NCBI GenBank assembly: GCA_934089275.1
Contig: CAKOJJ010000001.1
Span: forward strand, 1-64,000
Length of the DNA: 64,000 bases
Origin: an uncultured Bacilli bacterium
GTDB lineage: Bacteria; Bacillota_I; Bacilli_A; RF39; UBA660
Direction of reading: 5' to 3'
In this document: positions 1-7,878 of the stretch, one piece after another
Layout: the number at the start of each line of letters is the position of its first letter
Position numbering within the stretch: position 1 is the stretch's first letter
Notes under the pieces: generated by a model
Databases searched by the model: none
What the model was told of the DNA's origin: nothing
The model's input: only the letters and a program-made list of their open reading frames with translations
Position numbers and translations under genes: made by a program

Positions 1-45
1 TTTTATATTATTATATCTTCTTTGTAGAAAAGGAATATAAGATAT

Positions 46-128
46 AAAAAAGCACCTTTTCTTTTGAAAAAGGTGCAACCAACCTTTGTGGTAAGCATCG
101 CGTCCTAAAGAAACTTTGCTTCTCACTT
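46..128 (-). ncRNA. Structured small RNA or riboswitch-like leader with terminator
   Basis: A compact transcript is predicted on the minus strand. It begins near 128, just after a good promoter, and ends in a GC-containing hairpin (arms at 52-60 and 67-76) followed by a run of T on the minus strand (46-51). Between these, the RNA reads GCAAAG (119-114), a small hairpin, then GGACGC (105-100), with AAGC and GCTT arms closing the unit. GCAAA and GGACGC in that order resemble the P1 core of c-di-GMP-I (GEMM) riboswitches, but the second GEMM domain is missing or very short, so I do not assign the family. The regulated gene, if any, lies to the left of the window. A free-standing sRNA is the alternative. 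Confidence 0.5.
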
Positions 129-134
129 AAATAA

Positions 135-163
135 AATATAACATTTTTTATAATAAATTACAA
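135..163 (-). promoter_or_regulatory. Promoter of the minus-strand small RNA
   Basis: On the minus strand TTGTAA (163-158) and TATATT (140-135) are separated by exactly 17 bases. Transcription would start near 128, at the beginning of the structured RNA. Confidence 0.6.
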
Positions 164-288
164 TAATAATATAAAAGTAAACTTTACACATACTAAAAAT
201 AAAGATTATATAATACAACAAAAGTGTAGTATAATAATTTTTGTACAGTAGAGAATTCGACAACAATTGTGTAAACCCTTCAAAACGA

Positions 289-321
289 CTTGAAAATCGG
301 GGGGGGTATTATAAAATAAAA
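289..321 (+). promoter_or_regulatory. Poly-G promoter-like block, copy 1
   Basis: A 33-base block is identical to 31076-31108. It contains TTGAAA (290-295), eight consecutive G (299-306) and TATTATAAAAT (307-317). TTGAAA would sit 14 bases from TATAAA or 16 from TAAAAT, so the G run lies in the promoter spacer. GTGTAAAC (269-276) also recurs in both copies at the same distance. GGGTAT at the G-run edge resembles a sigma-B -10, but no matching -35 is present. The rest of 129-342 shows another TATAAT (230-235) and no gene. Confidence 0.5.
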
Positions 322-342
322 ATGTAGAAAGTAGGAAAGAAT

Positions 343-1551
343 ATGAAAAAGAAAAGTATGCTTATAGTAGCAATATTACTAATGGCAATAGGTTTTGCAG
401 CAGTATCAACAACATTAGTAATAAATGGAAATGCAAAAGTAAGTGAAAATGAAGAAGATTTCAGTGTAATCTTCACAGCTGCAAGTATAGATGGAAAGAA
501 TGTATACAACTCTGTAATAGATGATACAAAAAAAGTAATAACATTTGAAACAAGTGAGTTAAAAACATTAAATCAAACAAGTATATTAAATTATGAAGTA
601 ACAAATAATTCAAGTAACTATGATGCAGAAGTAAGTGTAACATGTGTACCAAAAGAGGGAACAACAGCAAAATACACAAGTATCAAAAATAAGTTAGACA
701 ATGATGCAACAGTAGTTAAAGCAAAAGAAAGTGTAAATGGAACATTAATAGTAACATTAGATAAAACATCAACAGAAGAAGTAAGTGAAGAATATACATG
801 TAAATTGGAATTCAATGCAGTGGAAAGAGATACATTGGGAGAAAATATTCCAGATCCAGTATCATTTGCAACAGATTCATGGAAAACAATACAAAAAGCA
901 GTACAAACAGGAAACACAAGTAAGTATAATGTAGGAGATACAAAAAAAGTTGAGCTAAGTTCTTTTGGAACATATACAGTACGTATATCAAATATGAGTG
1001 AATGTACAAACGGAGAAACAAGTGAAACAGCATGTGGATTTGTAATTGAGTTTGCAGATGCAATAGCAACACAAAAGTTCAATAGCACAAGAACAACTGT
1101 AGGGGGTTGGAAAGATTCTGAACTACGTACATATATAAGAGGAACTTTATTTAATTCGTTGCCAACTGATTTACAAAATGTAATAACAACAACAAAAGTA
1201 ATATCAGGATATGGAAATACATCGGACGAAACAAACTTTGAAACCCAAGATAAATTATATTTGTTAAGTGCACATGAAGTATATGAAGATGGAACAAGTA
1301 ATCAAATAAGTGGCTATGATACATCATATAGTAATACAAAACAATTAGATTATTATAAAAATCAAAGAGTAACTACAGATAATTATGAAGTAGCAATAAA
1401 ACAATATAACGGAAATGATTATTATTGGTGGCTACGCTCAGCTAGTTCTAACAACGAAGGTTACTTTCTTAGCGTTAACGATGGTGGTGACTGGGGCAAC
1501 GACGATCCAGACGAATCTTTCGGTATTTCACCAGCATTCCGAATTGCATAA
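343..1551 (+). CDS. Secreted or surface protein with C-terminal DUF6273-like domain (paralogue 1)
   Basis: 402 residues. The N-terminus is a hydrophobic signal or anchor segment (about residues 4-25, MKKKSMLIVAILLMAIGF), followed by a beta-rich, Ser/Thr/Asn-rich region. The C-terminal domain starts near residue 178 and ends with WWLRS (362-366) and GISPAFRI, the ending seen in DUF6273/formylglycine-enzyme-like, C-type-lectin-fold domains. The start has a GTAGGAAAG ribosome site. The first 144 bases differ from the paralogue at 31129 at only two positions, whereas the last 40 codons are very different. Codons in this tail end in C more often (AAC, GAC, GGC) than elsewhere in the gene. Its role is unknown; an exposed, ligand-binding surface protein is inferred. 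Confidence 0.8.
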   Translation: MKKKSMLIVAILLMAIGFAAVSTTLVINGNAKVSENEEDFSVIFTAASIDGKNVYNSVIDDTKKVITFETSELKTLNQTSILNYEVTNNSSNYDAEVSVTCVPKEGTTAKYTSIKNKLDNDATVVKAKESVNGTLIVTLDKTSTEEVSEEYTCKLEFNAVERDTLGENIPDPVSFATDSWKTIQKAVQTGNTSKYNVGDTKKVELSSFGTYTVRISNMSECTNGETSETACGFVIEFADAIATQKFNSTRTTVGGWKDSELRTYIRGTLFNSLPTDLQNVITTTKVISGYGNTSDETNFETQDKLYLLSAHEVYEDGTSNQISGYDTSYSNTKQLDYYKNQRVTTDNYEVAIKQYNGNDYYWWLRSASSNNEGYFLSVNDGGDWGNDDPDESFGISPAFRIA

Positions 1552-1574
1552 AGCAAATAATTTTGCTTTTTTTT
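1551..1574 (+). terminator. Terminator after surface protein 1
   Basis: AAGCAAA and TTTGCTT form a 7-bp stem followed by a T run, directly at the stop codon of the preceding gene. Confidence 0.7.
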
Positions 1575-1620
1575 CTTGAAATAAAATATCTTATATTCTA
1601 AAATGAATTTAGGTGAAGAT

Positions 1621-3804
1621 ATGTACGCAGAAGTTTTAATACAATATGGTGTAAAGTCGTTAGATAAAGTATTTACTTATCATGTACCAGAACATTTACA
1701 AAATAAAATATCTGTTGGTGTCAGAGTAAGTGTTCCTTTTAATAAAAAAAATATTAATGGTTTTGTTATGTCATTAAAAGACTCAGCATCAGGTGATTTT
1801 GAAATCCTAGATATAAATGATATAGTAAATGAATCTTTTAAATTGAATAAGGAATTAATTGAATTAGGTGCATATCTAAAAGAAAAAACATTATGTTCTT
1901 TAATCAGTGCATATCAAACAATGCTTCCGACAAGCTTAAAAATCGACAATGAAAAATATGATTATTCAATTTATAATAATTACGTTGTTATAAAAGATGA
2001 AGAAGCTTGTAAATATTTTGTTTTAAATAATAAACAAGCAAAAAAACAAGTAGAGTTTATTAATAGACTTTTAGCCGAAAAAAGAATTTCTAAAAAAGAA
2101 GTTAGTACTCAAGTTCTAAATTCATTATTAGAAAAAGACTTGGTTACAATCGAAAAAGAAAATGTTTATCGAATTAATCCAAATGTTAATAAAACTGAAG
2201 AAAAAATATTGACTGATGAACAAACAAAAGCTATGGAAGAGGTTAAAAATTCATTTGATATATTTAATGTTTTCTTACTTCATGGAATAACTGGCTCAGG
2301 TAAAACGGAAGTATATATTAAATTAGTATCAGAAGTATTAAAAAATGGTAAAACTGTCATTATGTTAGTCCCTGAAATAACTTTAACAACTCAAATAGTT
2401 AAAAGATTCTATGAAAGTTTTGGAGATAATGTAGCTATATTCCATTCAGGATTAAGCGATGGAGAAAAAGCTGATGAATACAATAAAATCTTAAGAGGTG
2501 AAGCAAAAATTGTAGTTGGAACTCGTTCATCAATCTTTGTTCACTTACAAAATATTGGACTTATTATAATCGATGAAGAACACACTAGTTCTTATAAACA
2601 AGAAAACAATCCTAGATATCATGCTGTTGATATGGCTATATTTAGAGCCAAATATAATAATTGCCCAATTGTTTTAGGATCTGCTACTCCAAGGCTTGAA
2701 ACGATGGCAAGAGCTAAAAAAGGAGTATATAAATATCTAACCCTAAAAAACCGTGTAGGTAATGCAAAAGTTCCTAAAATAAAGTTAGTTGATCTTGCAA
2801 GTTCTTATAAAAACGGAGACAACATTTTATCAACCGAGCTTCAAGTTAAGATAATGAAAACTCTAGAAAAAAATGAACAAGTAATGCTTCTACTTAATCG
2901 TCGAGGATATTCAACGATTATAACTTGTGCATCATGTGGTTATACATATAAATGTCCTCATTGTGACATAACTTTAACGTATCATAAAAGTTCTAATAAT
3001 TTAAGGTGTCATTATTGTGGCTATACCAAATTCATGAGTGATATATGTCCAGAATGTGGAGAAAAAGCTATAAAAACTTATGGGTACGGAACGGAACAAA
3101 TAGAAAAATACATAAAAGATCTATATCCATCATATCGAGTTATTAGAATGGATACTGATACTACTTCAAGAAAGGGAAGTCAAGAAAAGATTATCAATGA
3201 AATTGAAAATCATAACTATGATATTATCATTGGAACTCAGATGATTTCTAAAGGTTTAAACTTTCCTAAAGTGACTTTGGTAGGAGTAATAAATGCTGAT
3301 GAATCATTAAACATCCCAGACTTTAGAAGTGGAGAAAACACTTTCAATTTGCTTCACCAAGTTTCCGGTAGAGCAGGAAGAAGTTCTGATAATGGTGAAG
3401 TTATTATTCAAACATTTAATCCATTAAATAAAACTTTAAATTATGTTGTTAATAATGATTATTTAGGAAATTACGAATATGAAATGAATATTAGAAGACA
3501 GCTTAAATATCCACCATTTTATTATTTAACGAGTATTAAAGTTATAAGTAAAGATTATAATAAAGCCAGTATTGAAGCTAACAAAGTAGTTAATTTTTTA
3601 AGAAAAAATTTAAATAAAGAAACTATTATTTTAGGCCCAACAACCGCATCAGTTTTTAAAATAAATAATAATTATCGTTTTCAAATTATTATTAAGTATC
3701 GTTTTGATGATTCTTTGCTCAAAACTCTAAAAGAAATAGATGAACAGTATATATTTAATAAAGACACATATTTGGAAATTGATATGGATCCAATTAGAAT
3801 ATAA
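1621..3804 (+). CDS. priA: Primosomal protein N' (PriA helicase)
   Basis: 727 residues, normal for PriA. This 3'-5' superfamily 2 DNA helicase restarts stalled replication forks. An N-terminal DNA-binding region is followed by Walker A GITGSGKT (222-229) and Walker B DEEH (318-321). A zinc-binding insertion near residues 435-480 has CASCGYTYKCPHC and a second CHYC/CPECG set, as PriA uses. SGRAGR marks helicase motif VI. I start at ATG 1621 because AGGTGA (1611-1616) lies just before it; the in-frame ATG at 1603 has no ribosome site. It follows the terminator of the surface-protein gene and is not clearly in an operon with the next gene, which has its own promoter. Confidence 0.97.
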   Translation: MYAEVLIQYGVKSLDKVFTYHVPEHLQNKISVGVRVSVPFNKKNINGFVMSLKDSASGDFEILDINDIVNESFKLNKELIELGAYLKEKTLCSLISAYQTMLPTSLKIDNEKYDYSIYNNYVVIKDEEACKYFVLNNKQAKKQVEFINRLLAEKRISKKEVSTQVLNSLLEKDLVTIEKENVYRINPNVNKTEEKILTDEQTKAMEEVKNSFDIFNVFLLHGITGSGKTEVYIKLVSEVLKNGKTVIMLVPEITLTTQIVKRFYESFGDNVAIFHSGLSDGEKADEYNKILRGEAKIVVGTRSSIFVHLQNIGLIIIDEEHTSSYKQENNPRYHAVDMAIFRAKYNNCPIVLGSATPRLETMARAKKGVYKYLTLKNRVGNAKVPKIKLVDLASSYKNGDNILSTELQVKIMKTLEKNEQVMLLLNRRGYSTIITCASCGYTYKCPHCDITLTYHKSSNNLRCHYCGYTKFMSDICPECGEKAIKTYGYGTEQIEKYIKDLYPSYRVIRMDTDTTSRKGSQEKIINEIENHNYDIIIGTQMISKGLNFPKVTLVGVINADESLNIPDFRSGENTFNLLHQVSGRAGRSSDNGEVIIQTFNPLNKTLNYVVNNDYLGNYEYEMNIRRQLKYPPFYYLTSIKVISKDYNKASIEANKVVNFLRKNLNKETIILGPTTASVFKINNNYRFQIIIKYRFDDSLLKTLKEIDEQYIFNKDTYLEIDMDPIRI

Positions 3805-3829
3805 ATTGATAAAATTAAAGTAAAAATAG

Positions 3830-3858
3830 TTGTAATTTAAAGACCAATATAATATAAT
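3830..3858 (+). promoter_or_regulatory. Promoter of the T-box/LOG/glyS unit
   Basis: TTGTAA (3830-3835), a 17-base spacer and TATAAT (3853-3858). The start site should be near 3865, so the leader RNA is only about 115 bases up to its terminator. Confidence 0.7.
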
Positions 3859-3864
3859 CTATGT

Positions 3865-3980
3865 ATACAAGCGATGACTGGTGTGGAAAACCAAGAGCTA
3901 TATAAAACCAAAGAGAACAAAGTATGGTGGAACAGCGGAATTCTTTATTTTCGCCCATACGAATTTGTTCTCTTTTTTTA
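3865..3980 (+). promoter_or_regulatory. T-box-like leader, probably glycine specific, unusually short
   Basis: The element TGGAACAGCG (3928-3937) matches the T-box consensus TGGNACCGCG at 9 of 10 positions. It lies in a bulge of a helix GTATGG/CCATAC (3922-3927, 3955-3960) capped by GCGGAA/TTTCGC, the standard antiterminator shape. The unpaired TGGA would pair with the UCCA end of tRNA-Gly, and glyS lies downstream. A long stem, GAGAACAAA (3913-3921) with TTTGTTCTC (3964-3972), then a T run forms the terminator. Stem I is reduced to one small hairpin (3870-3899) with GGA, a glycine codon, in its loop (3885-3887). Oddly, the antiterminator is nested inside the terminator stem. The family is likely; the mechanism is inference. 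Confidence 0.6.
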
Positions 3981-3998
3981 TTTTAAGGAAGTGAATAT

Positions 3999-4535
3999 AT
4001 GCGTGTATTTATCGGATGTTCATCATACGACTCCATAAATAAAAAGTTTAAAGATCTAGCTTGTGATGTTGCTGAAGTTCTAGCAAAAAGAGGCGACAAA
4101 TTAGTTTTTGGTGGTACCGATTCAGGAATGATGAATAAATGCTATCAAACATTTAAATATCGTGATTGCAAAGTAAAAGCCGTAAGCGATGTTAAATATA
4201 TTGATGATCTAAAAGGAATGGAATATGATCGTGAGGTTGTAACACCAACAACTTTCGAAAGATGCAAAGAGTTATATCTATCAAGTGAATTAATAGTAAT
4301 TTTACCTGGAGGGCTTGGAACTTTATCTGAAATTACGGGTATGATTGAAGAAAAAAGAACTAGAGGCGATTTGAAAGATATTATAATATTTAATTTTGAA
4401 GGATATTATGACTCATTTTTTAATCAAATAAAAAAAGAAATTGAATTAGGTTTTATTCATGATGATGTAAGCAAACTGATTAAAGTTGTAACAAACATGG
4501 ATGAATTTAATAAATGTATAGAAAGAAGGAATTAA
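3999..4535 (+). CDS. LOG-family nucleotide phosphoribohydrolase-like protein
   Basis: 178 residues with the Rossmann fold of the LOG/lysine-decarboxylase-like family. FGGTDSGMM near residue 37 and PGGLGTLSE (about 103-111) carry the conserved PGGxGTxxE nucleotide-binding and catalytic motif. Family members release the base from nucleoside 5'-monophosphates (cytokinin riboside monophosphate in plants); the bacterial substrate here is not known. The start has an AAGGAAGTG ribosome site. The gene lies between the T-box-like leader and glyS, one base from glyS, so it would share glycine-responsive control. That is an unusual partner for an aminoacyl-tRNA synthetase. Confidence 0.85.
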   Translation: MRVFIGCSSYDSINKKFKDLACDVAEVLAKRGDKLVFGGTDSGMMNKCYQTFKYRDCKVKAVSDVKYIDDLKGMEYDREVVTPTTFERCKELYLSSELIVILPGGLGTLSEITGMIEEKRTRGDLKDIIIFNFEGYYDSFFNQIKKEIELGFIHDDVSKLIKVVTNMDEFNKCIERRN

Positions 4536-4536
4536 A

Positions 4537-5925
4537 ATGGCAAAAACAATGGATGAATTAGTTAATTTTTCCAAACAATATGGATTTATATTTCAAGGAA
4601 GTGAGATTTATGGAGGACTTGCAAATTCATGGGATTACGGTCCTTTAGGAAGAGAACTTAAAAACAATATTAAGGAAGCTTGGTGGAAGAAATTTATTCA
4701 AGAAAATAGTCATGTAGATTATCGTAACTATGGACTTGATTCAGCAATACTTATGAATCCTGAAGTATGGGTTGCAAGTGGACATGTTGCTTCATTCGCT
4801 GATCCTTTAATCGACTGTAAAAAATGTAAAAGTCGTGAAAGAGCTGATAAACTAATTGAAGAGTTTACTAAAGGCGCTGAAACTGGAGATGGTTGGGATA
4901 ATGAAAAGTTAGAGAACTTCATTAAAGATAATCACGTTACTTGTCCAAAATGTGGATCATGTGATTTTACTCCAATCAGAAAATTTAATCTTTTATTTGA
5001 AACTCATATCGGAGTAACAGAAGATGCAAAAAGTAAAGTATATTTAAGAGGAGAAACTGCACAAGGTATATTTGTAAACTTCTTGAATGTCCAAAGAAGT
5101 ATGCGAGCTAAAATACCATTTGGTATTGGTCAAATAGGTAAAAGTTTTAGAAATGAAATAACTCCAGGAAACTTTATATTTAGAGTTAGAGAATTTGAAC
5201 AAATGGAACTAGAATTCTTTTGTAAGCCAAATACTGACTTAGAATGGTTTGCTTTTTGGAAGAAATATTGTTTAGATTTCTTAAATTCACTTGGACTTGA
5301 TGGCGAAAATTTAAGATATAGAGATCATGCAAAAGAAGAACTTTCATTTTATAGTAAAGCAACAACTGATATCGAATATAAATATCCAAATGGATGGGGA
5401 GAACTTTGGGGAATAGCTGATAGAACTGACTATGACTTATCAGTTCATATGGAACATGCAAAATGTGATTTAAGATACTTAGATCCAGAAACTAATGAAA
5501 AATATACTCCATATGTAATTGAACCTTCAGTTGGAGTTGATCGTTTGTTTTTAGCTATTTTAAATGAATGTTACAAAGTAGAAGAATTAGAAAATGGAGA
5601 TACAAGAGAAGTGTTTAAATTAAAACCAAATTTAGCTCCATATAAAGTAAATGTTTTACCTTTAATTAAGAAAAATCATTCTGAAAAAGCAATAGAAATT
5701 TATCAAGAGTTAAGTAAGTATTTCCCAGTATCTTATGATGAAACCGCTAATATCGGAAAACGTTATAGAAGAGCAGATGCCATTGGAACTCCTTGGTGTT
5801 TAACTGTTGATGATGAAACTTTAAACAACAATATAGTTACTTTAAGAGATAGAGATACAATGGAACAAATTTCATTAAATCTTGATGAAGTAAAAGATTA
5901 TATATTAGCTAGAATTAAATTCTAA
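4537..5925 (+). CDS. glyS: Glycyl-tRNA synthetase, single-chain dimeric type
   Basis: 462 residues. A class II synthetase that charges tRNA-Gly with glycine in the cytoplasm. It is the alpha2, eukaryote/archaea-like form used by many low-GC Gram-positives, not the alpha/beta form. The N-terminus has FSKQYGFIFQGSEIYGG and WDYGPLG; a zinc-finger-like insertion with CKKC and CPKCGSC lies near residues 92-148. Motif 2 is FRNEITPGNFIFRVREFEQME, and the C-terminal HGTP anticodon-binding domain has KRYRRADAIGTPW. The start has an AGAAGGAATT ribosome site. Probably controlled by the upstream T-box-like leader. Confidence 0.97.
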   Translation: MAKTMDELVNFSKQYGFIFQGSEIYGGLANSWDYGPLGRELKNNIKEAWWKKFIQENSHVDYRNYGLDSAILMNPEVWVASGHVASFADPLIDCKKCKSRERADKLIEEFTKGAETGDGWDNEKLENFIKDNHVTCPKCGSCDFTPIRKFNLLFETHIGVTEDAKSKVYLRGETAQGIFVNFLNVQRSMRAKIPFGIGQIGKSFRNEITPGNFIFRVREFEQMELEFFCKPNTDLEWFAFWKKYCLDFLNSLGLDGENLRYRDHAKEELSFYSKATTDIEYKYPNGWGELWGIADRTDYDLSVHMEHAKCDLRYLDPETNEKYTPYVIEPSVGVDRLFLAILNECYKVEELENGDTREVFKLKPNLAPYKVNVLPLIKKNHSEKAIEIYQELSKYFPVSYDETANIGKRYRRADAIGTPWCLTVDDETLNNNIVTLRDRDTMEQISLNLDEVKDYILARIKF

Positions 5926-5928
5926 AAG

Positions 5929-5953
5929 ATGTAGGAATTATTCCTACATTTTT
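5929..5953 (+). terminator. Terminator after glyS
   Basis: A 10-bp perfect stem (ATGTAGGAAT/ATTCCTACAT) followed by a T run, four bases after the glyS stop. Confidence 0.85.
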
Positions 5954-6002
5954 AATGATTAAATAAACAAAAAAAGAATTATTTTATAATTTGTATTCAA
6001 TA

Positions 6003-6035
6003 AAAAACATTAAATTTCAATTTTAATGTTTTTTT
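6003..6035 (+). terminator. Second hairpin with T run before sepF
   Basis: AAAACATTAAA pairs with TTTTAATGTTTT and leads into T residues. It could be a back-up terminator for glyS or an attenuator, but the sepF promoter lies after it. Confidence 0.5.
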
Positions 6036-6037
6036 AT

Positions 6038-6066
6038 TTACTATAAATGTTTAAATGTGGTATTAT
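6038..6066 (+). promoter_or_regulatory. Promoter of sepF-divIVA
   Basis: TTACTA (6038-6043), a 17-base spacer and TATTAT (6061-6066) preceded by TGG, an extended -10. Confidence 0.5.
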
Positions 6067-6096
6067 ATATGTAGTTAATATACGGAGGTGGCTTGT

Positions 6097-6486
6097 ATGG
6101 CATTTGAATCAATAAAAAAAGCTTTATTTCCAAAAGAAGAAGGCTTTGATGGTGGAGAAGAAGAAACTTACGAAACAGAAGCTAAAGATAATGGAAATAA
6201 AATGATTTTGGTTGAACCTAGAGCTTATTCTGAATCCCAACAAATTGCTGATCATTTAAAAAGAAGAAATTCAGTTGTAGTTAATTTAAAAAGAGTAACT
6301 GCTGATCAAGCAAGAAGAATTATTGATTTTTTAAGTGGTACATTGTATGCTATTGGTGGAGATTTACAAAAACTTGGTAATGGAATTTATCTATGTACAC
6401 CAAAGAATGTTACTGTAGATGGTAGAATAAGTGACGAAGAGGATAAAAAGAGTAAATCTAAAATCGAAGACGAAATGGATTTCTAA
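6097..6486 (+). CDS. sepF: Cell division protein SepF
   Basis: 129 residues. SepF binds FtsZ and the membrane and helps assemble the division septum in Gram-positive bacteria. The short N-terminal amphipathic segment (MAFESIKKALF) is the membrane anchor, followed by an acidic linker and the SepF fold (about 45-115) with EPRAYSESQQIADHLKRRNSVVVNL and the helix RRIIDFLSGTLYAIGG. ATG 6097 is chosen because GGAGGTG (6084-6090) is perfectly spaced before it. It is followed 18 bases later by divIVA, as in the ylm/division cluster of Bacillus, but ylmD, ylmE, ylmG and ylmH are absent. Confidence 0.95.
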   Translation: MAFESIKKALFPKEEGFDGGEEETYETEAKDNGNKMILVEPRAYSESQQIADHLKRRNSVVVNLKRVTADQARRIIDFLSGTLYAIGGDLQKLGNGIYLCTPKNVTVDGRISDEEDKKSKSKIEDEMDF

Positions 6487-6504
6487 CATAAATAGGGTGA
6501 TGTA

Positions 6505-6936
6505 ATGAAAAAATTTGATAGGAGTTTTAATGGTTATAACGTTGAACAAGTTAACAGTTTTGTAGACGATGTTATTTCAAGAGTTGAAGACATGATTACT
6601 AAGATGAAAAACAAAGACTTAGAAATCGATCGTTTAACTAAAGAACTTGAACATTATAAGAACATGGATGCAACACTTAATCGAGCTGTCGTTATGGCTG
6701 AAGAAGCAGCAAGCAAATATAAAAGCAATAGTATTGCTGAATCAGACTTGATTGTAACTGAAGCTAAAAAGAATGCTAATAGAATAATAAATGATGCACT
6801 TCTAAAAGCTGAAAGTTTAGAAAATGATGCTGCTAGACTTAGAAGAAATATCATTACATACAAAAGAAGAATTAAGAGTTTAATTGAAGAACAAGCTTCT
6901 ATTATAGATGACTTAGATAAAGTAGATATTGACTAG
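6505..6936 (+). CDS. divIVA: DivIVA-domain protein
   Basis: 143 residues. The N-terminus FDRSFNGYNVEQVNSFVDDV is the DivIVA membrane-targeting and first coiled-coil signature, normally recognising curved membrane at septa and poles. The remainder is predicted coiled coil with heptads and a basic stretch (RLRRNIITYKRRIKSL) near the C-terminus. It is slightly shorter than Bacillus DivIVA (164). The ribosome site is AGGGTGATG. Co-transcribed with sepF, consistent with a role in septum placement or polar recruitment. Confidence 0.9.
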   Translation: MKKFDRSFNGYNVEQVNSFVDDVISRVEDMITKMKNKDLEIDRLTKELEHYKNMDATLNRAVVMAEEAASKYKSNSIAESDLIVTEAKKNANRIINDALLKAESLENDAARLRRNIITYKRRIKSLIEEQASIIDDLDKVDID

Positions 6937-6981
6937 TATCTGCTTTTTATTTATAATAATTTTAGGAGGGTAGAGGTTAAT

Positions 6982-7878
6982 ATGAGATATTTAATAACTG
7001 GAATAAATGGTCAATTAGGCCATGATTTATATAAAATCTTAAACGATGGTAAAAACGAAGTTTATGCACCAACAAGTCTAGCTTTAAATTTAACTGATCC
7101 GGTAACTATTTACAAAAGTGTATTAGATTTTCGTCCTGATGTAATTATTCACGGAGCTGCATATACAGCTGTGGATAAAGCAGAAGAAGCGAATGAAAAA
7201 GAATACGTAGAACTAGTAAATGCTATTGGAACAAGCAGATTAGTTGATGCAGCAAAAACAGTTAATGCAAAAATTATTTATGTTTCAACCGATTATGTTT
7301 TTGATGGAAAAAAGGAAGGACCTTACAAAATTGATGATGAGGTTAATCCATTGAACTGGTATGGTAAAACAAAAAGAATTGGAGAAGAAGCTGTTTTAGA
7401 ATATGAAAAAGGTATGGTTGTTCGAACTCAATGGGTTTTTGGAATAAATGGAAAAAACTTTGTAAAAACCATGCTAAAACTTGCTAGCACAAGAGATGAG
7501 GTTTCCGTGGTTGCCGATCAATATGGAGCACCTACATATACAGTTGATTTAGCTGAAAAATTAGTTATGCTAAGTAAGCTTAACGAAAACGGAATATATC
7601 ATGCTAGTAATTGTGGTGATATGTCTTGGGCAGGATTTGCAAAAATGATATTTGCAATGAATGATCTTAAGACAAAAGTAAATCCAATACCAACATCAGA
7701 ATATAAAACGAGAGCTATAAGACCACTTAATACAACACTTGATAAATCAAGATTGGCAAATGATGTCGGAGCTATGCCAAGTTCAATGGATGCACTCGCA
7801 AGATACATGGATGAACTTGCAAATGATGAAGAAATGAAATTAGTGTTAAAGGAAGCGAAGAATAGATGGAAGAAATAA
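6982..7878 (+). CDS. rfbD: dTDP-4-dehydrorhamnose reductase
   Basis: 298 residues. The last step of dTDP-L-rhamnose synthesis: NAD(P)H reduction of dTDP-4-dehydro-L-rhamnose. A Rossmann GxxGxxG (ITGINGQLGHDL, residues 4-15), the SDR catalytic triad region VSTDYVFDG with YGKTKRIGE (YxxxK), and RTQWVFG are all present. The start has a GGAGGG ribosome site. It overlaps rfbC by 13 bases, so the two are translationally coupled. rfbA and rfbB are not in the window and must lie elsewhere for the pathway to work. Confidence 0.95.
   Translation: MRYLITGINGQLGHDLYKILNDGKNEVYAPTSLALNLTDPVTIYKSVLDFRPDVIIHGAAYTAVDKAEEANEKEYVELVNAIGTSRLVDAAKTVNAKIIYVSTDYVFDGKKEGPYKIDDEVNPLNWYGKTKRIGEEAVLEYEKGMVVRTQWVFGINGKNFVKTMLKLASTRDEVSVVADQYGAPTYTVDLAEKLVMLSKLNENGIYHASNCGDMSWAGFAKMIFAMNDLKTKVNPIPTSEYKTRAIRPLNTTLDKSRLANDVGAMPSSMDALARYMDELANDEEMKLVLKEAKNRWKK

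Noticed and set aside
46..128. SRP RNA, 6S RNA or tRNA
   Set aside because: The SRP GGAAGC tetraloop motifs, a long 6S-type bulge and a cloverleaf are all absent.
618..1088. Long minus-strand open frame opposite surface protein 1 (and similar ones in many genes)
   Set aside because: It is opposite a clearly coding gene, has no ribosome site or promoter, and the composition follows the codon pattern of the plus-strand gene.
343..1551. Diversity-generating retroelement located here
   Set aside because: No reverse transcriptase, accessory protein or template repeat is present in the window; only the variable tip is suggestive.
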